42,314 bases of DNA from an uncultured Lachnospiraceae bacterium (lineage in GTDB: Bacteria > Bacillota > Clostridia > Lachnospirales > Lachnospiraceae), in assembly GCA_951800685.1 (NCBI GenBank), contig CATOJY010000029.1, positions 1 to 42,314 of the forward strand, read 5' to 3'. Both the position numbers and the translations under genes were made by a program. The notes under the pieces are model-generated. The model did no database searches. It was not told where the DNA came from and worked only from the letters and a program-made list of their open reading frames with translations. Position 1 is the first letter of the stretch; the number at the start of each line of letters is the position of its first letter. Below, in pieces: positions 9,042-17,601 of the stretch.

Positions 9042-10169
9042 CTAATAATTCCCCAGTATCTTCATACTCCTTGCTTCTTCTCGAAGTCCCCGGAGCGCAT
9101 TTTTCACCGCACCATCTGCAAGATTACCTTCAAAATCAATGAAAAACCGGTATTCCCAATTCCTTTCTTCGATCGGTCGGCTCTCGATCTTACACATATT
9201 AAGATTATTGTAGATAAAATGAGACAAAATCCTGTACAAAGAACCACTCTCGTGCGATACTTCCAGGCAAAGACTCACCTTCGACGCATCTTTCTGAAAA
9301 ATTTTCTGGTTCGTCACAATAATAAAGCGCGTAGAATTGCTGTCAGACTGATTCACTCCCCGCTCCAAAATGTCCAGCCCATAGATCTTTGCTGCCTGCT
9401 CACTGGCGATCGCCGCCTGACTGCTATCCCCGTCTTCAATTACTTTGTGCGCCGCAAAAGCATTATTCTGCATACTGATCTGCCGCCAGCCTTCATGGGC
9501 ATTTAAATAACGGGCGCTCTGCATTAACGATTGGGGATGGGAATAGACCGTTCGTATCTGGTCGATCTTCGAACCGGGCATTGCCAGCAGACAATGCTCA
9601 ATCCTGATGATCTGCTCTCCCACAATATAATTCTCAAACTCCACAAGCAGATCGTAGATTTCACTGACAATGCCTGCCGTAGAGTTCTCGATCGGCAGTA
9701 CTGCAAACTCTGCGCTGCCCTCCTCAATCGCACACATGGCGTCCCGGAACGTATCTACATGAAAACAGTTCACATCCTCGCCGAAATACTTCATCATAGC
9801 CATCTGCGAATAAGCGCCTTCGGCTCCTTGAAAAACTACCCTGGCGTTTTTTACATCAAGTTGCTCTACTTCGATAAAAGGCAGTCTTCCTCCCACACCC
9901 TTCTCCGTCAGCTTACTATACTGCAGCTTGCGACTCATAGACATGATCTGTTCAAATAATTCCTGTACTCCATGGGCATTAAACTCATTGTGCGTCAGCG
10001 CACGCACTTTGCGCAGTTTCTCTTCCTCCCTGGTCTTATCCAAAACCTTCTTGCCTGTCATAATCTTATATTCAGCTACCTGCGAACACAGTTCCATGCG
10101 TTCCTCATACAGCGCAACAATCTGTTCATCCAACACATCCAGCCTCTCCCGCAGTTCTAATAAATCCAT
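9042..10169 (-). CDS. pheA: Bifunctional chorismate mutase/prephenate dehydratase
   Basis: A 375-residue P-protein converting chorismate to prephenate and then phenylpyruvate in phenylalanine synthesis. Residues 1-85 are an AroQ chorismate mutase (LRERLDVLDEQIVALYEERM, EYKIMTGKKVLDKTREEEKL). About 107-285 is prephenate dehydratase (VVFQGAEGAYSQMAMMKYFG, IENSTAGIVSEIYDLL, SDSNSTRFIIV with the TRF motif). About 295-375 is the ACT domain with ESRP for feedback inhibition by phenylalanine. The Met at 10169 is chosen because GGAAAGG lies 9 bases before it; a longer in-frame start at 10298 coincides with the predicted transcription start. First gene of the ppk operon. Confidence 0.95.
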   Translation of the reverse strand: MDLLELRERLDVLDEQIVALYEERMELCSQVAEYKIMTGKKVLDKTREEEKLRKVRALTHNEFNAHGVQELFEQIMSMSRKLQYSKLTEKGVGGRLPFIEVEQLDVKNARVVFQGAEGAYSQMAMMKYFGEDVNCFHVDTFRDAMCAIEEGSAEFAVLPIENSTAGIVSEIYDLLVEFENYIVGEQIIRIEHCLLAMPGSKIDQIRTVYSHPQSLMQSARYLNAHEGWRQISMQNNAFAAHKVIEDGDSSQAAIASEQAAKIYGLDILERGVNQSDSNSTRFIIVTNQKIFQKDASKVSLCLEVSHESGSLYRILSHFIYNNLNMCKIESRPIEERNWEYRFFIDFEGNLADGAVKNALRGLREEARSMKILGNY

Positions 10170-10229
10170 GCCTTTCATCCTTTCCGTAAGCAATATATTT
10201 CTATGACAATTCCAAACACCGCCGCCATC

Positions 10230-10255
10230 TGCAGGAGAATCCAGATTCACCTGCA
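10230..10255. repeat. Near-perfect palindrome in the pheA leader
   Basis: Twelve-base arms, TGCAGGAGAATC at 10230-10241 and GATTCACCTGCA at 10244-10255, pair except for one position. The element lies in the roughly 128-nt pheA leader. It could be an RNA stem or a repressor site. Confidence 0.45.
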
Positions 10256-10302
10256 AAGTCCAAATGTCAATTCCTTGCAGCCGCCTTTCCACCGCCACCT
10301 TT

Positions 10303-10331
10303 ACTATAATACTGTTATAATCTTAACTCAA
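10303..10331 (-). promoter_or_regulatory. Sigma-A promoter of the pheA operon
   Basis: On the minus strand TTGAGT (10326-10331), a 17-bp spacer and TATAGT (10303-10308). Transcription would start near 10297. It is back to back with the plus-strand promoter at 10339-10367. Confidence 0.65.
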
Positions 10332-10338
10332 AATCCTC

Positions 10339-10367
10339 TTGATAGCAAGACGGATTAAAGCTATAAT
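10339..10367 (+). promoter_or_regulatory. Sigma-A promoter of the DUF5050 gene
   Basis: TTGATA (10339-10344), a 17-bp spacer and a consensus TATAAT (10362-10367). It gives a leader of about 30 nt before the start at 10404. Confidence 0.8.
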
Positions 10368-10403
10368 ATAAGCAGATATTTTTATACTTTATGGGAGGCA
10401 ACT

Positions 10404-11447
10404 ATGGCAAGAAGAACCAAGAATATTTTAATTTTTATGGCAACAGCTGTTCTCTTCGCAGTCCTGATGGTAATCGCAGTCCTGATTGGCCGCGTTCCCT
10501 TAAATGATGAGAACACAACAGGCAACACGCCTGGCAATTTAAATAACGGCGGATATTTCTGCGAATCAGACGGTCGTGTCTATTTCGCTAACGCATATGA
10601 CAACTATGCCTTATATTCCATGAATGCCGATGAGTCTAATATTAAGAAGCTTAACGACGGCTCCTATTCCTTCCTAAATGTTGGGGGCGACTATCTCTAT
10701 TATTCCATGATCGGTAAATCCGACGGTTACGATCTTGGATTTATCGGTACAGCCTACGGCGTCTATCGAAGTAAATTAAACGGCCGGAAAGTCGTCGGAT
10801 TGGACCGCTGTCATGTCGCGAACATGCAGCTGTGCGGCAGCTATATTTATTATGAAAAATACGATAACAAAGAAGCCGTCTCTCTGGAAAAGATCCGGAT
10901 TGACAAAAAAGACAAAAAGACTGTTGCACCACAGAGCATCATCAACCCCAACTGTTACATAGACGGCAAGATTTATTATAACGGAGATGATAAGAGCAAA
11001 GGCCACTATCTCTACGTCCTGGATACCGCCACAGATTCTTCCAGTGTCGTATGGGAAGGAAATCTCTGGAATCCCATCGTGCAGGACGGTTATGTATATT
11101 ATATGGATGTTAGCAGTGATTACCGTTTATGCCGCTATTCTCTCTATGATGACATCGTAGAAGTCCTGACTAAAGAGCGGATCGACATGTTTAATGTCTA
11201 TGATAACTACATCTATTATCAGGTCAGCTCTCCCACTTCTCCTGCTTTAAAGAGAATGTTTATAGATGGCAGTTCACCAGAAGTTGTAAAGGAAGGTGTG
11301 TTCCAGAATATCAATATTACATCCCAATATGTATACTTTAACGCCTTCAACGAACCAACTCCCGTCTACAAGACTAGTACCTATGGCGCAGTCAATGTCA
11401 CTACTTTTGACACTGCCCTGCAGGCTGCTGCTAATGAAGCAAAATAA
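10404..11447 (+). CDS. Membrane-anchored DUF5050 beta-propeller protein
   Basis: A 347-residue protein. Residues 7-29 (ILIFMATAVLFAVLMVIAVLIG) form one membrane segment after a basic N-terminus, so the C-terminal part should face outward. From about residue 50 it carries repeated blades of the DUF5050 type: YFCESDGRVYFANAYDNYALYSMN, YLYYSMIGKS, YIYYEKYDNKEAV, KIYYNGDD, YVYYMDVSS, YIYYQVSS, YVYFNAFN. These repeats are seen in many clostridial surface proteins with unknown ligands. GGGAGGC lies 8 bases before the start. It is the only plus-strand gene between 3969 and 15758, with its own promoter and terminator. Confidence 0.85.
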   Translation: MARRTKNILIFMATAVLFAVLMVIAVLIGRVPLNDENTTGNTPGNLNNGGYFCESDGRVYFANAYDNYALYSMNADESNIKKLNDGSYSFLNVGGDYLYYSMIGKSDGYDLGFIGTAYGVYRSKLNGRKVVGLDRCHVANMQLCGSYIYYEKYDNKEAVSLEKIRIDKKDKKTVAPQSIINPNCYIDGKIYYNGDDKSKGHYLYVLDTATDSSSVVWEGNLWNPIVQDGYVYYMDVSSDYRLCRYSLYDDIVEVLTKERIDMFNVYDNYIYYQVSSPTSPALKRMFIDGSSPEVVKEGVFQNINITSQYVYFNAFNEPTPVYKTSTYGAVNVTTFDTALQAAANEAK

Positions 11448-11471
11448 TCCTGAACAAAAATCAAGAAAATA

Positions 11472-11510
11472 TTTGAGATCACTGCTGTACTACTTTGCAG
11501 TGATCTCAAA
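11472..11510. terminator. Bidirectional terminator overlapping a stop codon
   Basis: Perfect 14-bp arms, TTTGAGATCACTGC (11472-11485) and GCAGTGATCTCAAA (11497-11510), with an 11-base loop. The plus strand continues AAATGTTTCTTT and the minus strand AATATTTTC. It serves the convergent genes ending at 11447 (plus) and 11490 (minus). The right arm is the last codons (Phe-Glu-Ile-Thr-Ala) of the minus-strand acetyltransferase. Confidence 0.85.
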
Positions 11511-12086
11511 ATGTTTCTTTAAAACTGGTATCGTATACATTCCCTGATAGATCTGTTCCATCTTATCTACAATATTTTCCTGTACCCATCCCTCTTTGAG
11601 CGGCATGACCATAATACGATAATCTACATTCCAAAGCCTGCTTCTGGTCGTTGTCATAAGGCAGCCTGCACCAGCATAGAAAGCGATCCGTCTTTTTCTA
11701 GTCTTCCTCACCTCTTCTTCCAATCCTGGAAGCTCATCATCCTCTACCTCAATGAGTACCACATTCCAATCGGCACACTCTTTTCTGAGAAGCGCAAGCG
11801 CATGGGAGCCATAACCAGAACCTCGCAGCTGTCTGCAAACTGCAAAGTAATCCAGTAACAACACCTGATCCTTCTGATCTGCCAGGAAAAAGGCATAGGC
11901 GCAAAGCACTTCTTCCTCTCCTGTTGTCTTATAAAAACCATAAGCGTGATAATTCTTTTTCTTCCATGCCTGCCGGATCACAAGAAAAGGTTTCACTTCT
12001 GCCGGCGGAAAGTCCATCTTCAAATGTTCTTTATAAACTTCTTCCGCCTGGGACAGCGTCAATTTACGAGCCTGTAATTCCACCAT
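11490..12086 (-). CDS. GNAT family N-acetyltransferase
   Basis: A 198-residue acetyltransferase of the GNAT fold, substrate unknown. The core is LLLDYFAVCRQLRGSGYGSHALALL, containing the R-G-S-G-Y-G acetyl-CoA loop, followed by VVLIEVEDDE and RRIAFYAGAGCLMT. The start at 12086 follows GGAAGAGAGGAAGAGA; longer in-frame starts would run through folK. It overlaps the 3' end of folB-folK by 23 bases, which implies co-translation as the last gene of the folate operon. The C-terminal extension, ending in YTIPVLKKHFEITAK, lacks a known motif. Confidence 0.85.
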   Translation of the reverse strand: MVELQARKLTLSQAEEVYKEHLKMDFPPAEVKPFLVIRQAWKKKNYHAYGFYKTTGEEEVLCAYAFFLADQKDQVLLLDYFAVCRQLRGSGYGSHALALLRKECADWNVVLIEVEDDELPGLEEEVRKTRKRRIAFYAGAGCLMTTTRSRLWNVDYRIMVMPLKEGWVQENIVDKMEQIYQGMYTIPVLKKHFEITAK

Positions 12087-12960
12087 TCTCTTCCTCTCTT
12101 CCAAAATGATTTCCGTCGGGACTTTTCTCTCTTTCTTCCAGTTCATCATACATTTGACCCACACTCTTATGCAAAACTGGATGTTCTGCATAAGGTGCAA
12201 TCTGCCTAAGCGGTTCAAGAACAAAACACCTGTTATGCATATCAATATGTGGAATCACTAACTCCTCTGTATGCATGACACAATCCTCATAGAGCAAAAT
12301 ATCAAGATCTAATGTGCGTGGTCCCCAGTGAATCTTCCGCTCCCTCCCATGCACCTGCTCAATCTCATGCAGCTTTTCTAGCAGCATTTCCGGTGCGTAC
12401 AAGGTTTCTATCTCCACTGCACAATTCAGAAAAACATCCTGCTCCACACCACCATAAGGCTTCGTAGCAATCAAATCGGATACCTTCAGCACCCTGCATT
12501 TATCATCAGCGCGCAGCGCCTCTATTGCTTCTTCCAGATGCCGTTTCTTATCTCCCATATTAGAACCCCCGGACAGATATGCCCTGTGCCACCCCCGCAT
12601 GATCCTGACCGATATCGATTCAAACGGCAGCTTAACCGGCGCCTCCGGTTTGCGTATCTCCAGCGTAAGCTGTCTGATCCGTGGAAATTGAAGCAAAATC
12701 TCTTCTGCTGCTTTCTCCGCCACCGTCTCGATCAACTGATACGTGTGCTTCTTCATAAATCCATCCAGAAACCGGCACACTTCTCCATAATTCGTAGTAA
12801 GCTCCAAATCATCCAGTGTTCCCGCCATCGCTGTATCTGTCTCCAACACGACGTTGATATAGAAATTCTGTCCCTTTTCTCTCTCTTCTCTGTAGACTCC
12901 ATGATATGCATAGACCTGCAGATTTTCTATGATGATTCGATCTCTTTCCTGATATTTCAT
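12064..12960 (-). CDS. folB-folK: Dihydroneopterin aldolase / HPPK fusion
   Basis: A 298-residue fusion of two consecutive steps in folate synthesis. Residues 1-122 are FolB (dihydroneopterin aldolase: IIIENLQVYAYHGVYREER, then LTTNYGEVCRFL). Residues 125-280 are FolK (6-hydroxymethyl-7,8-dihydropterin pyrophosphokinase: AYLSGGSNMGDKKRHLEEAI, GPRTLDLDILLYED with the catalytic Asp pair, IPHIDMHNRCFVLEPL). The usual YLSLGSN has Gly for Leu, which is conservative. The ATG overlaps the folP stop as TAATG, so translation is coupled. Its tail is lysine- and acid-rich and unconserved. Confidence 0.95.
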   Translation of the reverse strand: MKYQERDRIIIENLQVYAYHGVYREEREKGQNFYINVVLETDTAMAGTLDDLELTTNYGEVCRFLDGFMKKHTYQLIETVAEKAAEEILLQFPRIRQLTLEIRKPEAPVKLPFESISVRIMRGWHRAYLSGGSNMGDKKRHLEEAIEALRADDKCRVLKVSDLIATKPYGGVEQDVFLNCAVEIETLYAPEMLLEKLHEIEQVHGRERKIHWGPRTLDLDILLYEDCVMHTEELVIPHIDMHNRCFVLEPLRQIAPYAEHPVLHKSVGQMYDELEEREKSPDGNHFGREEENGGITGS

Positions 12961-13787
12961 TACGCCCTCTTTTCTGTATTACACACATCCCGGAGAGCCT
13001 CCGCCATCCTGACCGCTCTCACATTCTCCTTTACATCATGGACGCGGACGAACATAGCTCCCTTAAGGACTGCATATACGCTCGTCACAATCGTCCCCTC
13101 TATCCGCTCCTCCTTGGGAAGATCCAGCGTATTTCCAATCACAGATTTACGGCTTGCACCCAGGAGAACCGGACATCCAAGTGAATGCAGTACCTCAAGC
13201 CTATTTATGATCTCCAGATTATTCTCATAGGTCTTGCCAAACCCAACGCCAGGATCCAGAATGATCTTGCTATAGTCTATACCCGCTTCCTGTGCAATTT
13301 CCAACGTCTTTTTCAGATCCTCCAATACTTCTTCCATATAATTTTCATAAACAGCCTCTCTGCGGTTGTGCATGAGACAGCAGACACTGTCTGTCTCTGC
13401 AATCACGTGTGCCATCTCCGAATCGTATTTTAATCCCCAAATGTCATTAATCAAGTCAACGCCGGCACTGATTCCAGCTCTTGCTACCTCTGACTTATAG
13501 GTATCCAAAGAAATTGGAATATCAAATCTGGATTTAACAGACTCGACCACAGGAAGCACCCGTGCCATCTCTTCTTCAACACAGACTGGTGTGTACCCTG
13601 GCCTGGTAGATTCCCCGCCAATATCAAGAACATCCATTCCTTCCTGTATCATTTCTTCTACATGAAATAACGCCCGATCTATCTTCTGATAGCTGCCACC
13701 ATCAGAAAAAGAGTCCGGCGTCACATTCAGGATTCCCATAACATACGTATGCCCCTGACGGACAAATTCCCTATTTCCTATTCTCAA
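12960..13787 (-). CDS. folP: Dihydropteroate synthase
   Basis: A 275-residue DHPS joining 6-hydroxymethyl-dihydropterin pyrophosphate to p-aminobenzoate; the sulfonamide target. Signatures are GILNVTPDSFSDGG at about residue 18, DIGGESTRPG in loop 2, ISLDTYKSEVA, LINDIWGL, ILDPGVGFGKT and LGASRKSVIG. The start is the rare TTG at 13787, supported by AAAGGAGAGAGAA directly upstream; no ATG lies near. It follows folE by 104 bases and overlaps folB-folK by one base. Confidence 0.96.
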   Translation of the reverse strand: MRIGNREFVRQGHTYVMGILNVTPDSFSDGGSYQKIDRALFHVEEMIQEGMDVLDIGGESTRPGYTPVCVEEEMARVLPVVESVKSRFDIPISLDTYKSEVARAGISAGVDLINDIWGLKYDSEMAHVIAETDSVCCLMHNRREAVYENYMEEVLEDLKKTLEIAQEAGIDYSKIILDPGVGFGKTYENNLEIINRLEVLHSLGCPVLLGASRKSVIGNTLDLPKEERIEGTIVTSVYAVLKGAMFVRVHDVKENVRAVRMAEALRDVCNTEKRA

Positions 13788-13891
13788 ATTCTCTCTCCTT
13801 TATTCATGCACGCTCTGCCTCAGGATAACTTGATCTTCACATCTCTGCGCTTTGCTGACTCTATTCACCAATGGTAAAGCGTCACGGATTC

Positions 13892-14449
13892 TTATCGCCT
13901 CGTCATCTCCCAGAAATACTGCTGTAGCTTTGGATCCTCTGCAAAGCACCCCCGTGCTGCCGTTGTCACCGTTTTGCTTCCTGGTTTCGACGCCCCACGC
14001 ATCGTCATACACATGTGCTCAGCCTCCACCATCACCATCACACCCTGTGGCTGCAAATATTCCATAACTGCCTCTGCAATCTGGGTTGTCATCTTTTCCT
14101 GGATCTGAAGTCTTCTGGCATAAACTTCCACAGTGCGCGCCAGTTTACTTAATCCCACGACTCTGCCATCTGGCAGATAGGCAATATGTACCCTGCCGTA
14201 AAAAGGCATTAAATGATGTTCACAGGTAGAATAGAATGTAATGTTTTTCTCCAATACAATCTCATTCTTCTCCACTGCAAACGTTTTAGACAGATGCTCA
14301 GCCGGCTCCTCCTCCATGCCCCTACAGATCTCTACGTACATCCGCGCGATTCTGTTGGGTGTGTCCAGCAATCCTTCTCTGTTCACATCCTCGCCGATTC
14401 CTTCCAGCAGCAATCTGACTGCTTCTTCAATTTTGTTCTGATCTACCAT
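13892..14449 (-). CDS. folE: GTP cyclohydrolase I
   Basis: A 185-residue FolE that opens GTP to dihydroneopterin triphosphate, the first folate step. The zinc ligands are in [18 protein letters not shown] and in the later [29 protein letters not shown] is the family signature. Length is usual for the bacterial type IA enzyme. Its start overlaps the end of folC by 23 bases. The 104 bases between folE and folP contain no credible gene. Confidence 0.97.
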   Translation of the reverse strand: MVDQNKIEEAVRLLLEGIGEDVNREGLLDTPNRIARMYVEICRGMEEEPAEHLSKTFAVEKNEIVLEKNITFYSTCEHHLMPFYGRVHIAYLPDGRVVGLSKLARTVEVYARRLQIQEKMTTQIAEAVMEYLQPQGVMVMVEAEHMCMTMRGASKPGSKTVTTAARGCFAEDPKLQQYFWEMTRR

Positions 14450-15758
14450 GAGAATCTCTCCTGATCGTATCCCTATGCTCTACTATATGAATCAGTTCTC
14501 CCAAATAGGAAAGAGAACCGAATGCAATAATGATCGTTTCTTTATCCTGGCCTGCCAATAAGTATGCAATCTCCACTGCCTCCTGTACACTGTCTGCCAC
14601 TGTCACACTATTATGGTACATACTGACCGTCTGTGCCAATTCATAGGCATGCAGTGCCCGCTCGCAGACAGGCGGCGTCACTGTGATGATATGTTCCGCC
14701 AGCTCGAAGGTATTCTGTATCACCTTCTCATATTCCTTATCTTTCAACATTCCCATTATATAGAGGATTCTTCTATTTGTAAAATAAAATCTAATACTTT
14801 CAGCCAGCCTCCTGGATGCATCTTCATTATGTGCTCCATCTGCAATAAAGAGAGGCCTTCTGCCGATCACATCAAACCTGCCTGTCCATTTGGTCTCAAG
14901 AAACCCTAGTCTCAGCTGCTCTTCTTTCACGGGATAACCGAGCTTTCCCAGAGCGGTAACGATTTCAACCGCTGCCACAGCATTATCAATCTGAAACTGT
15001 CCCAGCATTGTAATTGCCAGATCCTTATAGTGATCATATGAAAAATACTGTTTCGTTATCCCATAACGGATCTTTCTTGCTCTTTCCACATCTGCTGTAA
15101 AAAACTTAGCCTTGTGAAGCAGTGCCGCCTGTCGCAGCACTTTCATGACTTCCGGGGACTGCCTGACCGATATTACATAGCACTTGTTCTTAATAATACC
15201 AGCTTTGACCGCAGCGATCTGTTCCAGCGTATCTCCCAAAATCCCCATATGATCTCTACTGATCGAAGCAAAAGCCGCCACCAGCGTAGTCTCAATAATA
15301 TTTGTCGCATCTGTGGCGCCGCCCAGCCCAGTCTCCAATACCACAATTTCACACTGCTGATCTAAAAAATAGAGAAATGCAACCGCTGTTTCAATCTCGA
15401 ATGCCGTTGGATGCGGCAATTCTTCCGCCGCCATCGCTTCCGCTGCCTCCCGCACCAGTTCCAGATACTTGCACAACCCTGCCTGTGTAATCATCCTGCC
15501 ATTCACCTGAAACCGTTCTCTGTAATCTCTCACTGTCGGTGACAGATATCTTCCCACCCGATAACCAGCCTTTTGGAGGATGGTCGATACATAAGCAAGG
15601 ATCGAACCCTTACCGTTTGTACCTGCTATATGTACGAATTTAAGCTCCTCCTGCGGATTCCCCAAACGTTTACATAACTCCCGCATAGATACAAGCCCCA
15701 TAACACTGCCGTACTGGCCAAGCTCTTCCACATAAGCCATCGCTTCTCTGTAATTCAT
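14427..15758 (-). CDS. folC: Folylpolyglutamate synthase / dihydrofolate synthase
   Basis: A 443-residue Mur-ligase-family enzyme that adds glutamate to dihydropteroate and folates with ATP. The P-loop is [21 protein letters not shown] at about residue 40; the family motif [17 protein letters not shown] follows, with [15 protein letters not shown] in the central domain. The C-terminal domain shows [19 protein letters not shown]. It is the first gene of the folate operon. The start at 15758 follows AGGAGAGGAGAGCGCTTAC. Whether it has both activities cannot be told from sequence. Confidence 0.95.
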   Translation of the reverse strand: MNYREAMAYVEELGQYGSVMGLVSMRELCKRLGNPQEELKFVHIAGTNGKGSILAYVSTILQKAGYRVGRYLSPTVRDYRERFQVNGRMITQAGLCKYLELVREAAEAMAAEELPHPTAFEIETAVAFLYFLDQQCEIVVLETGLGGATDATNIIETTLVAAFASISRDHMGILGDTLEQIAAVKAGIIKNKCYVISVRQSPEVMKVLRQAALLHKAKFFTADVERARKIRYGITKQYFSYDHYKDLAITMLGQFQIDNAVAAVEIVTALGKLGYPVKEEQLRLGFLETKWTGRFDVIGRRPLFIADGAHNEDASRRLAESIRFYFTNRRILYIMGMLKDKEYEKVIQNTFELAEHIITVTPPVCERALHAYELAQTVSMYHNSVTVADSVQEAVEIAYLLAGQDKETIIIAFGSLSYLGELIHIVEHRDTIRRDSHGRSEQN

Positions 15759-15985
15759 GTAAGCGCTCTCCTCTCCTGCTCTCCAAACCGAATACTGTTG
15801 CTGCTACCGGTAATCCTCTTTCTGAAATTGACAGACTTTGAGAATATTGCAACACTGCCTGTCCTGTATCCACGTTTCAACATCTGTCATTCCACTAAAA
15901 ACTTCCAATCCCTGTATAGAATACCTTCAGAGTGGAAATCCTATATAGGACAAACACTTGTAAAACGAAAGGAATCATCAATCCC

Positions 15986-16420
15986 ATGCGCAAACTACTC
16001 CACAACTATATCCACTGCGGACTGCTTGGCTGGTTTCTTGAGATCACCTTCACCGCCTTTCAAGCTTTCAGGAGAAGAGATTTCAAGCTTCCTGGCGTTA
16101 CCTCCGTCTGGATGTTTCCGATCTATGGATTGGCATCACTGCTCGCTCCGCTCTGCCGGCTCATGCGGCGCCGGAACTTCATTTTCCGCGGCCTGGTCTA
16201 CACCGGCCTCATTTTCACAGGTGAATTTATTACTGGCACCCTGCTGAACAAACGGGAGCTTTGTCCTTGGGATTACGGACGCTCCCGCTGGAACATCGCC
16301 AAAGTGATCCGCTTAGATTATGCCCCATGCTGGTTTCTCACTGGACTCGCCTTTGAACGGCTTCTGCTTGAGAATGAGTCTCTGTCTACTCCTCCATCTC
16401 ATCGATGTCAGAAGCATTGA
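15986..16420 (+). CDS. Small membrane protein, PF06541-like (ABC-transporter type IV)
   Basis: A 144-residue membrane protein similar to the PF06541 'putative ABC-transporter type IV' family; function unknown. It has about four hydrophobic segments, with EFITGTLLNKRELCPWDY at about residue 90, where the family shows E-x-x-x-G-x-x-L-N...W-D-Y. The start at 15986 is chosen for AAAGGAATC upstream. Its last 35 bases overlap, convergently, the PH-like gene at 16386. A distant member of the same family is in the prophage at 40924-41394. The 227 bases before it hold the folC promoter region and a 12-bp palindrome (TCCTATATAGGA, 15939-15950). Confidence 0.7.
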   Translation: MRKLLHNYIHCGLLGWFLEITFTAFQAFRRRDFKLPGVTSVWMFPIYGLASLLAPLCRLMRRRNFIFRGLVYTGLIFTGEFITGTLLNKRELCPWDYGRSRWNIAKVIRLDYAPCWFLTGLAFERLLLENESLSTPPSHRCQKH

Positions 16421-16784
16421 TATTCAGGGTATTCAAAGTACGACGCTTCCGCCTCGCCTCTTCCGAACCCTTCAAAATATAATTTTTGATCTCTTTGGCA
16501 TTTCTGATATGCGACAGAAACAACTGTGGGTGCGTATTATCTCCTGTATAACATGCCACAGTACCCAATCCAAAGATCCGCTCTCCTAAACTCGTCTGCA
16601 GCTCTACATCCTGTACTTTATATAAATAACAGTCATTTTCCTTTGTATTCAAAAGTCCTTCGTTCACAGTGATCACGTCCTCTGTCACTGTATATTTTGT
16701 GAACGTGAAGGGAAGACCGAAAAACACCCAGCGTTTCCGTTCTACATATTCTCTCTGTCCTTCTAGATCTATTCTTGTTTCCAT
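16386..16784 (-). CDS. PH-like domain protein
   Basis: A 132-residue protein with one bacterial PH-like (bPH2/YdbS-type) domain. The characteristic run is FTKYTVTEDVITVNEGLLNTKE then CYLYKVQDVELQTSLGERIFGLGTV, ending FLSHIRNAKEIKNYIL. No membrane segment is present, unlike many YdbS proteins. The start at 16784 follows AAAGGAGGCAGTT; an earlier Met at 16826 lacks a ribosome site. Its role is unknown. It overlaps the convergent membrane-protein gene by 35 bases. Confidence 0.75.
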   Translation of the reverse strand: METRIDLEGQREYVERKRWVFFGLPFTFTKYTVTEDVITVNEGLLNTKENDCYLYKVQDVELQTSLGERIFGLGTVACYTGDNTHPQLFLSHIRNAKEIKNYILKGSEEARRKRRTLNTLNINASDIDEMEE

Positions 16785-16885
16785 AACTGCCTCCTTTCTG
16801 TCTTTTATGCCTTTTTCTCTATCCACTATATCACACCCCTCCCCGTTTTACAAATTTTCAGCAAATTTTGTCCCGTCAAAAAATG

Positions 16886-16914
16886 TTGAAACTCTCCCCT
16901 CTTTATGATATGAT
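16886..16914 (+). promoter_or_regulatory. Sigma-A promoter of the nitroreductase gene
   Basis: TTGAAA (16886-16891), a 17-bp spacer and TATGAT (16909-16914), about 55 bases before the start at 16970. Confidence 0.75.
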
Positions 16915-16969
16915 ATACAAAATATAGTGAATTCTGGTTTATGACACACATTATAAGGAGGACGAATCC

Positions 16970-17512
16970 ATGACCGCAAAAGAATGTATCCTGGGACGCA
17001 GAAGTATCCGTAAGTTTAAAGCCGATCCGGTTTCCCACGAATTGCTGGCACAAATTGTCGAGACGGCATCTTATGCCCCCAGCTGGAAACATACCCAGAT
17101 CACCCGTTATATTGCGATCGAGGGCGAACTGAAAGAAAAGATCGCAAAAGAAGGCACTTCCCTGTATCCAGGCAATGGTACGATTATCTCCAACGCACCT
17201 GTCTTGGTTGCTGTTACAGTTATTAAGAATCGCAGCGGTTATGAACGTGATGGTTCCTTCAGCACTCCCCGTGGCGACGGTTGGCAGATGTACGATGCCG
17301 GCGTTGCATCCCAGACTTTCTGCCTTGCTGCTTATGAGCAGGGTCTTGGTACTGTTATTCTCGGACTCTTCGACCAGGCTCCTATTGAGGCTATGTTGCA
17401 GCTTCCTGAGGACAGGGAATTGGTAGCGCTTATCCCTGTAGGTTATCCTGACGAGGCACCCAATGCCCCCAGAAGGAAACCGGTGGAAGACTTATTGTCT
17501 TATCAATCATAA
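16970..17512 (+). CDS. Nitroreductase-family FMN oxidoreductase
   Basis: A 180-residue flavin enzyme of the nitroreductase superfamily. The N-terminal FMN-phosphate motif is ECILGRRSIRKFKADPV, followed by ASYAPSWKHTQITRY and, in the middle, YDAGVASQTFCLAAYEQGLGTVILGLF. The C-terminal ALIPVGYPDEAPNAPRRKPVEDLL is typical. It reduces an unknown acceptor with NAD(P)H. The ribosome site AAGGAGG lies 8 bases upstream. It is transcribed alone, with its own promoter and terminator. Confidence 0.92.
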   Translation: MTAKECILGRRSIRKFKADPVSHELLAQIVETASYAPSWKHTQITRYIAIEGELKEKIAKEGTSLYPGNGTIISNAPVLVAVTVIKNRSGYERDGSFSTPRGDGWQMYDAGVASQTFCLAAYEQGLGTVILGLFDQAPIEAMLQLPEDRELVALIPVGYPDEAPNAPRRKPVEDLLSYQS

Positions 17513-17522
17513 ATATATTACA

Positions 17523-17553
17523 AATAGAAGAGATTTTTCTCTTCTATTTTTTT
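17523..17553 (+). terminator. Intrinsic terminator after the nitroreductase gene
   Basis: Perfect 10-bp arms AATAGAAGAG / CTCTTCTATT with a 6-base loop, followed by a run of T to 17553. Confidence 0.88.
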
Positions 17554-17601
17554 GAGAATACAAGAAAGGTATGTTACTTATAACAAAAGGTAGGGTAAAC
17601 A

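Noticed and set aside
10170..10298. Longer pheA start at 10298
   Set aside because: It lies on the predicted transcription start and has no ribosome site; the Met at 10169 has a good one.
12538..13230. 230-codon plus-strand frame over folP and folB
   Set aside because: Antisense to two well-supported fol genes and without similarity to known proteins.
13800..14012. 70-codon frame between folE and folP
   Set aside because: Most of it overlaps folE in another frame and the remainder has no recognisable motif.
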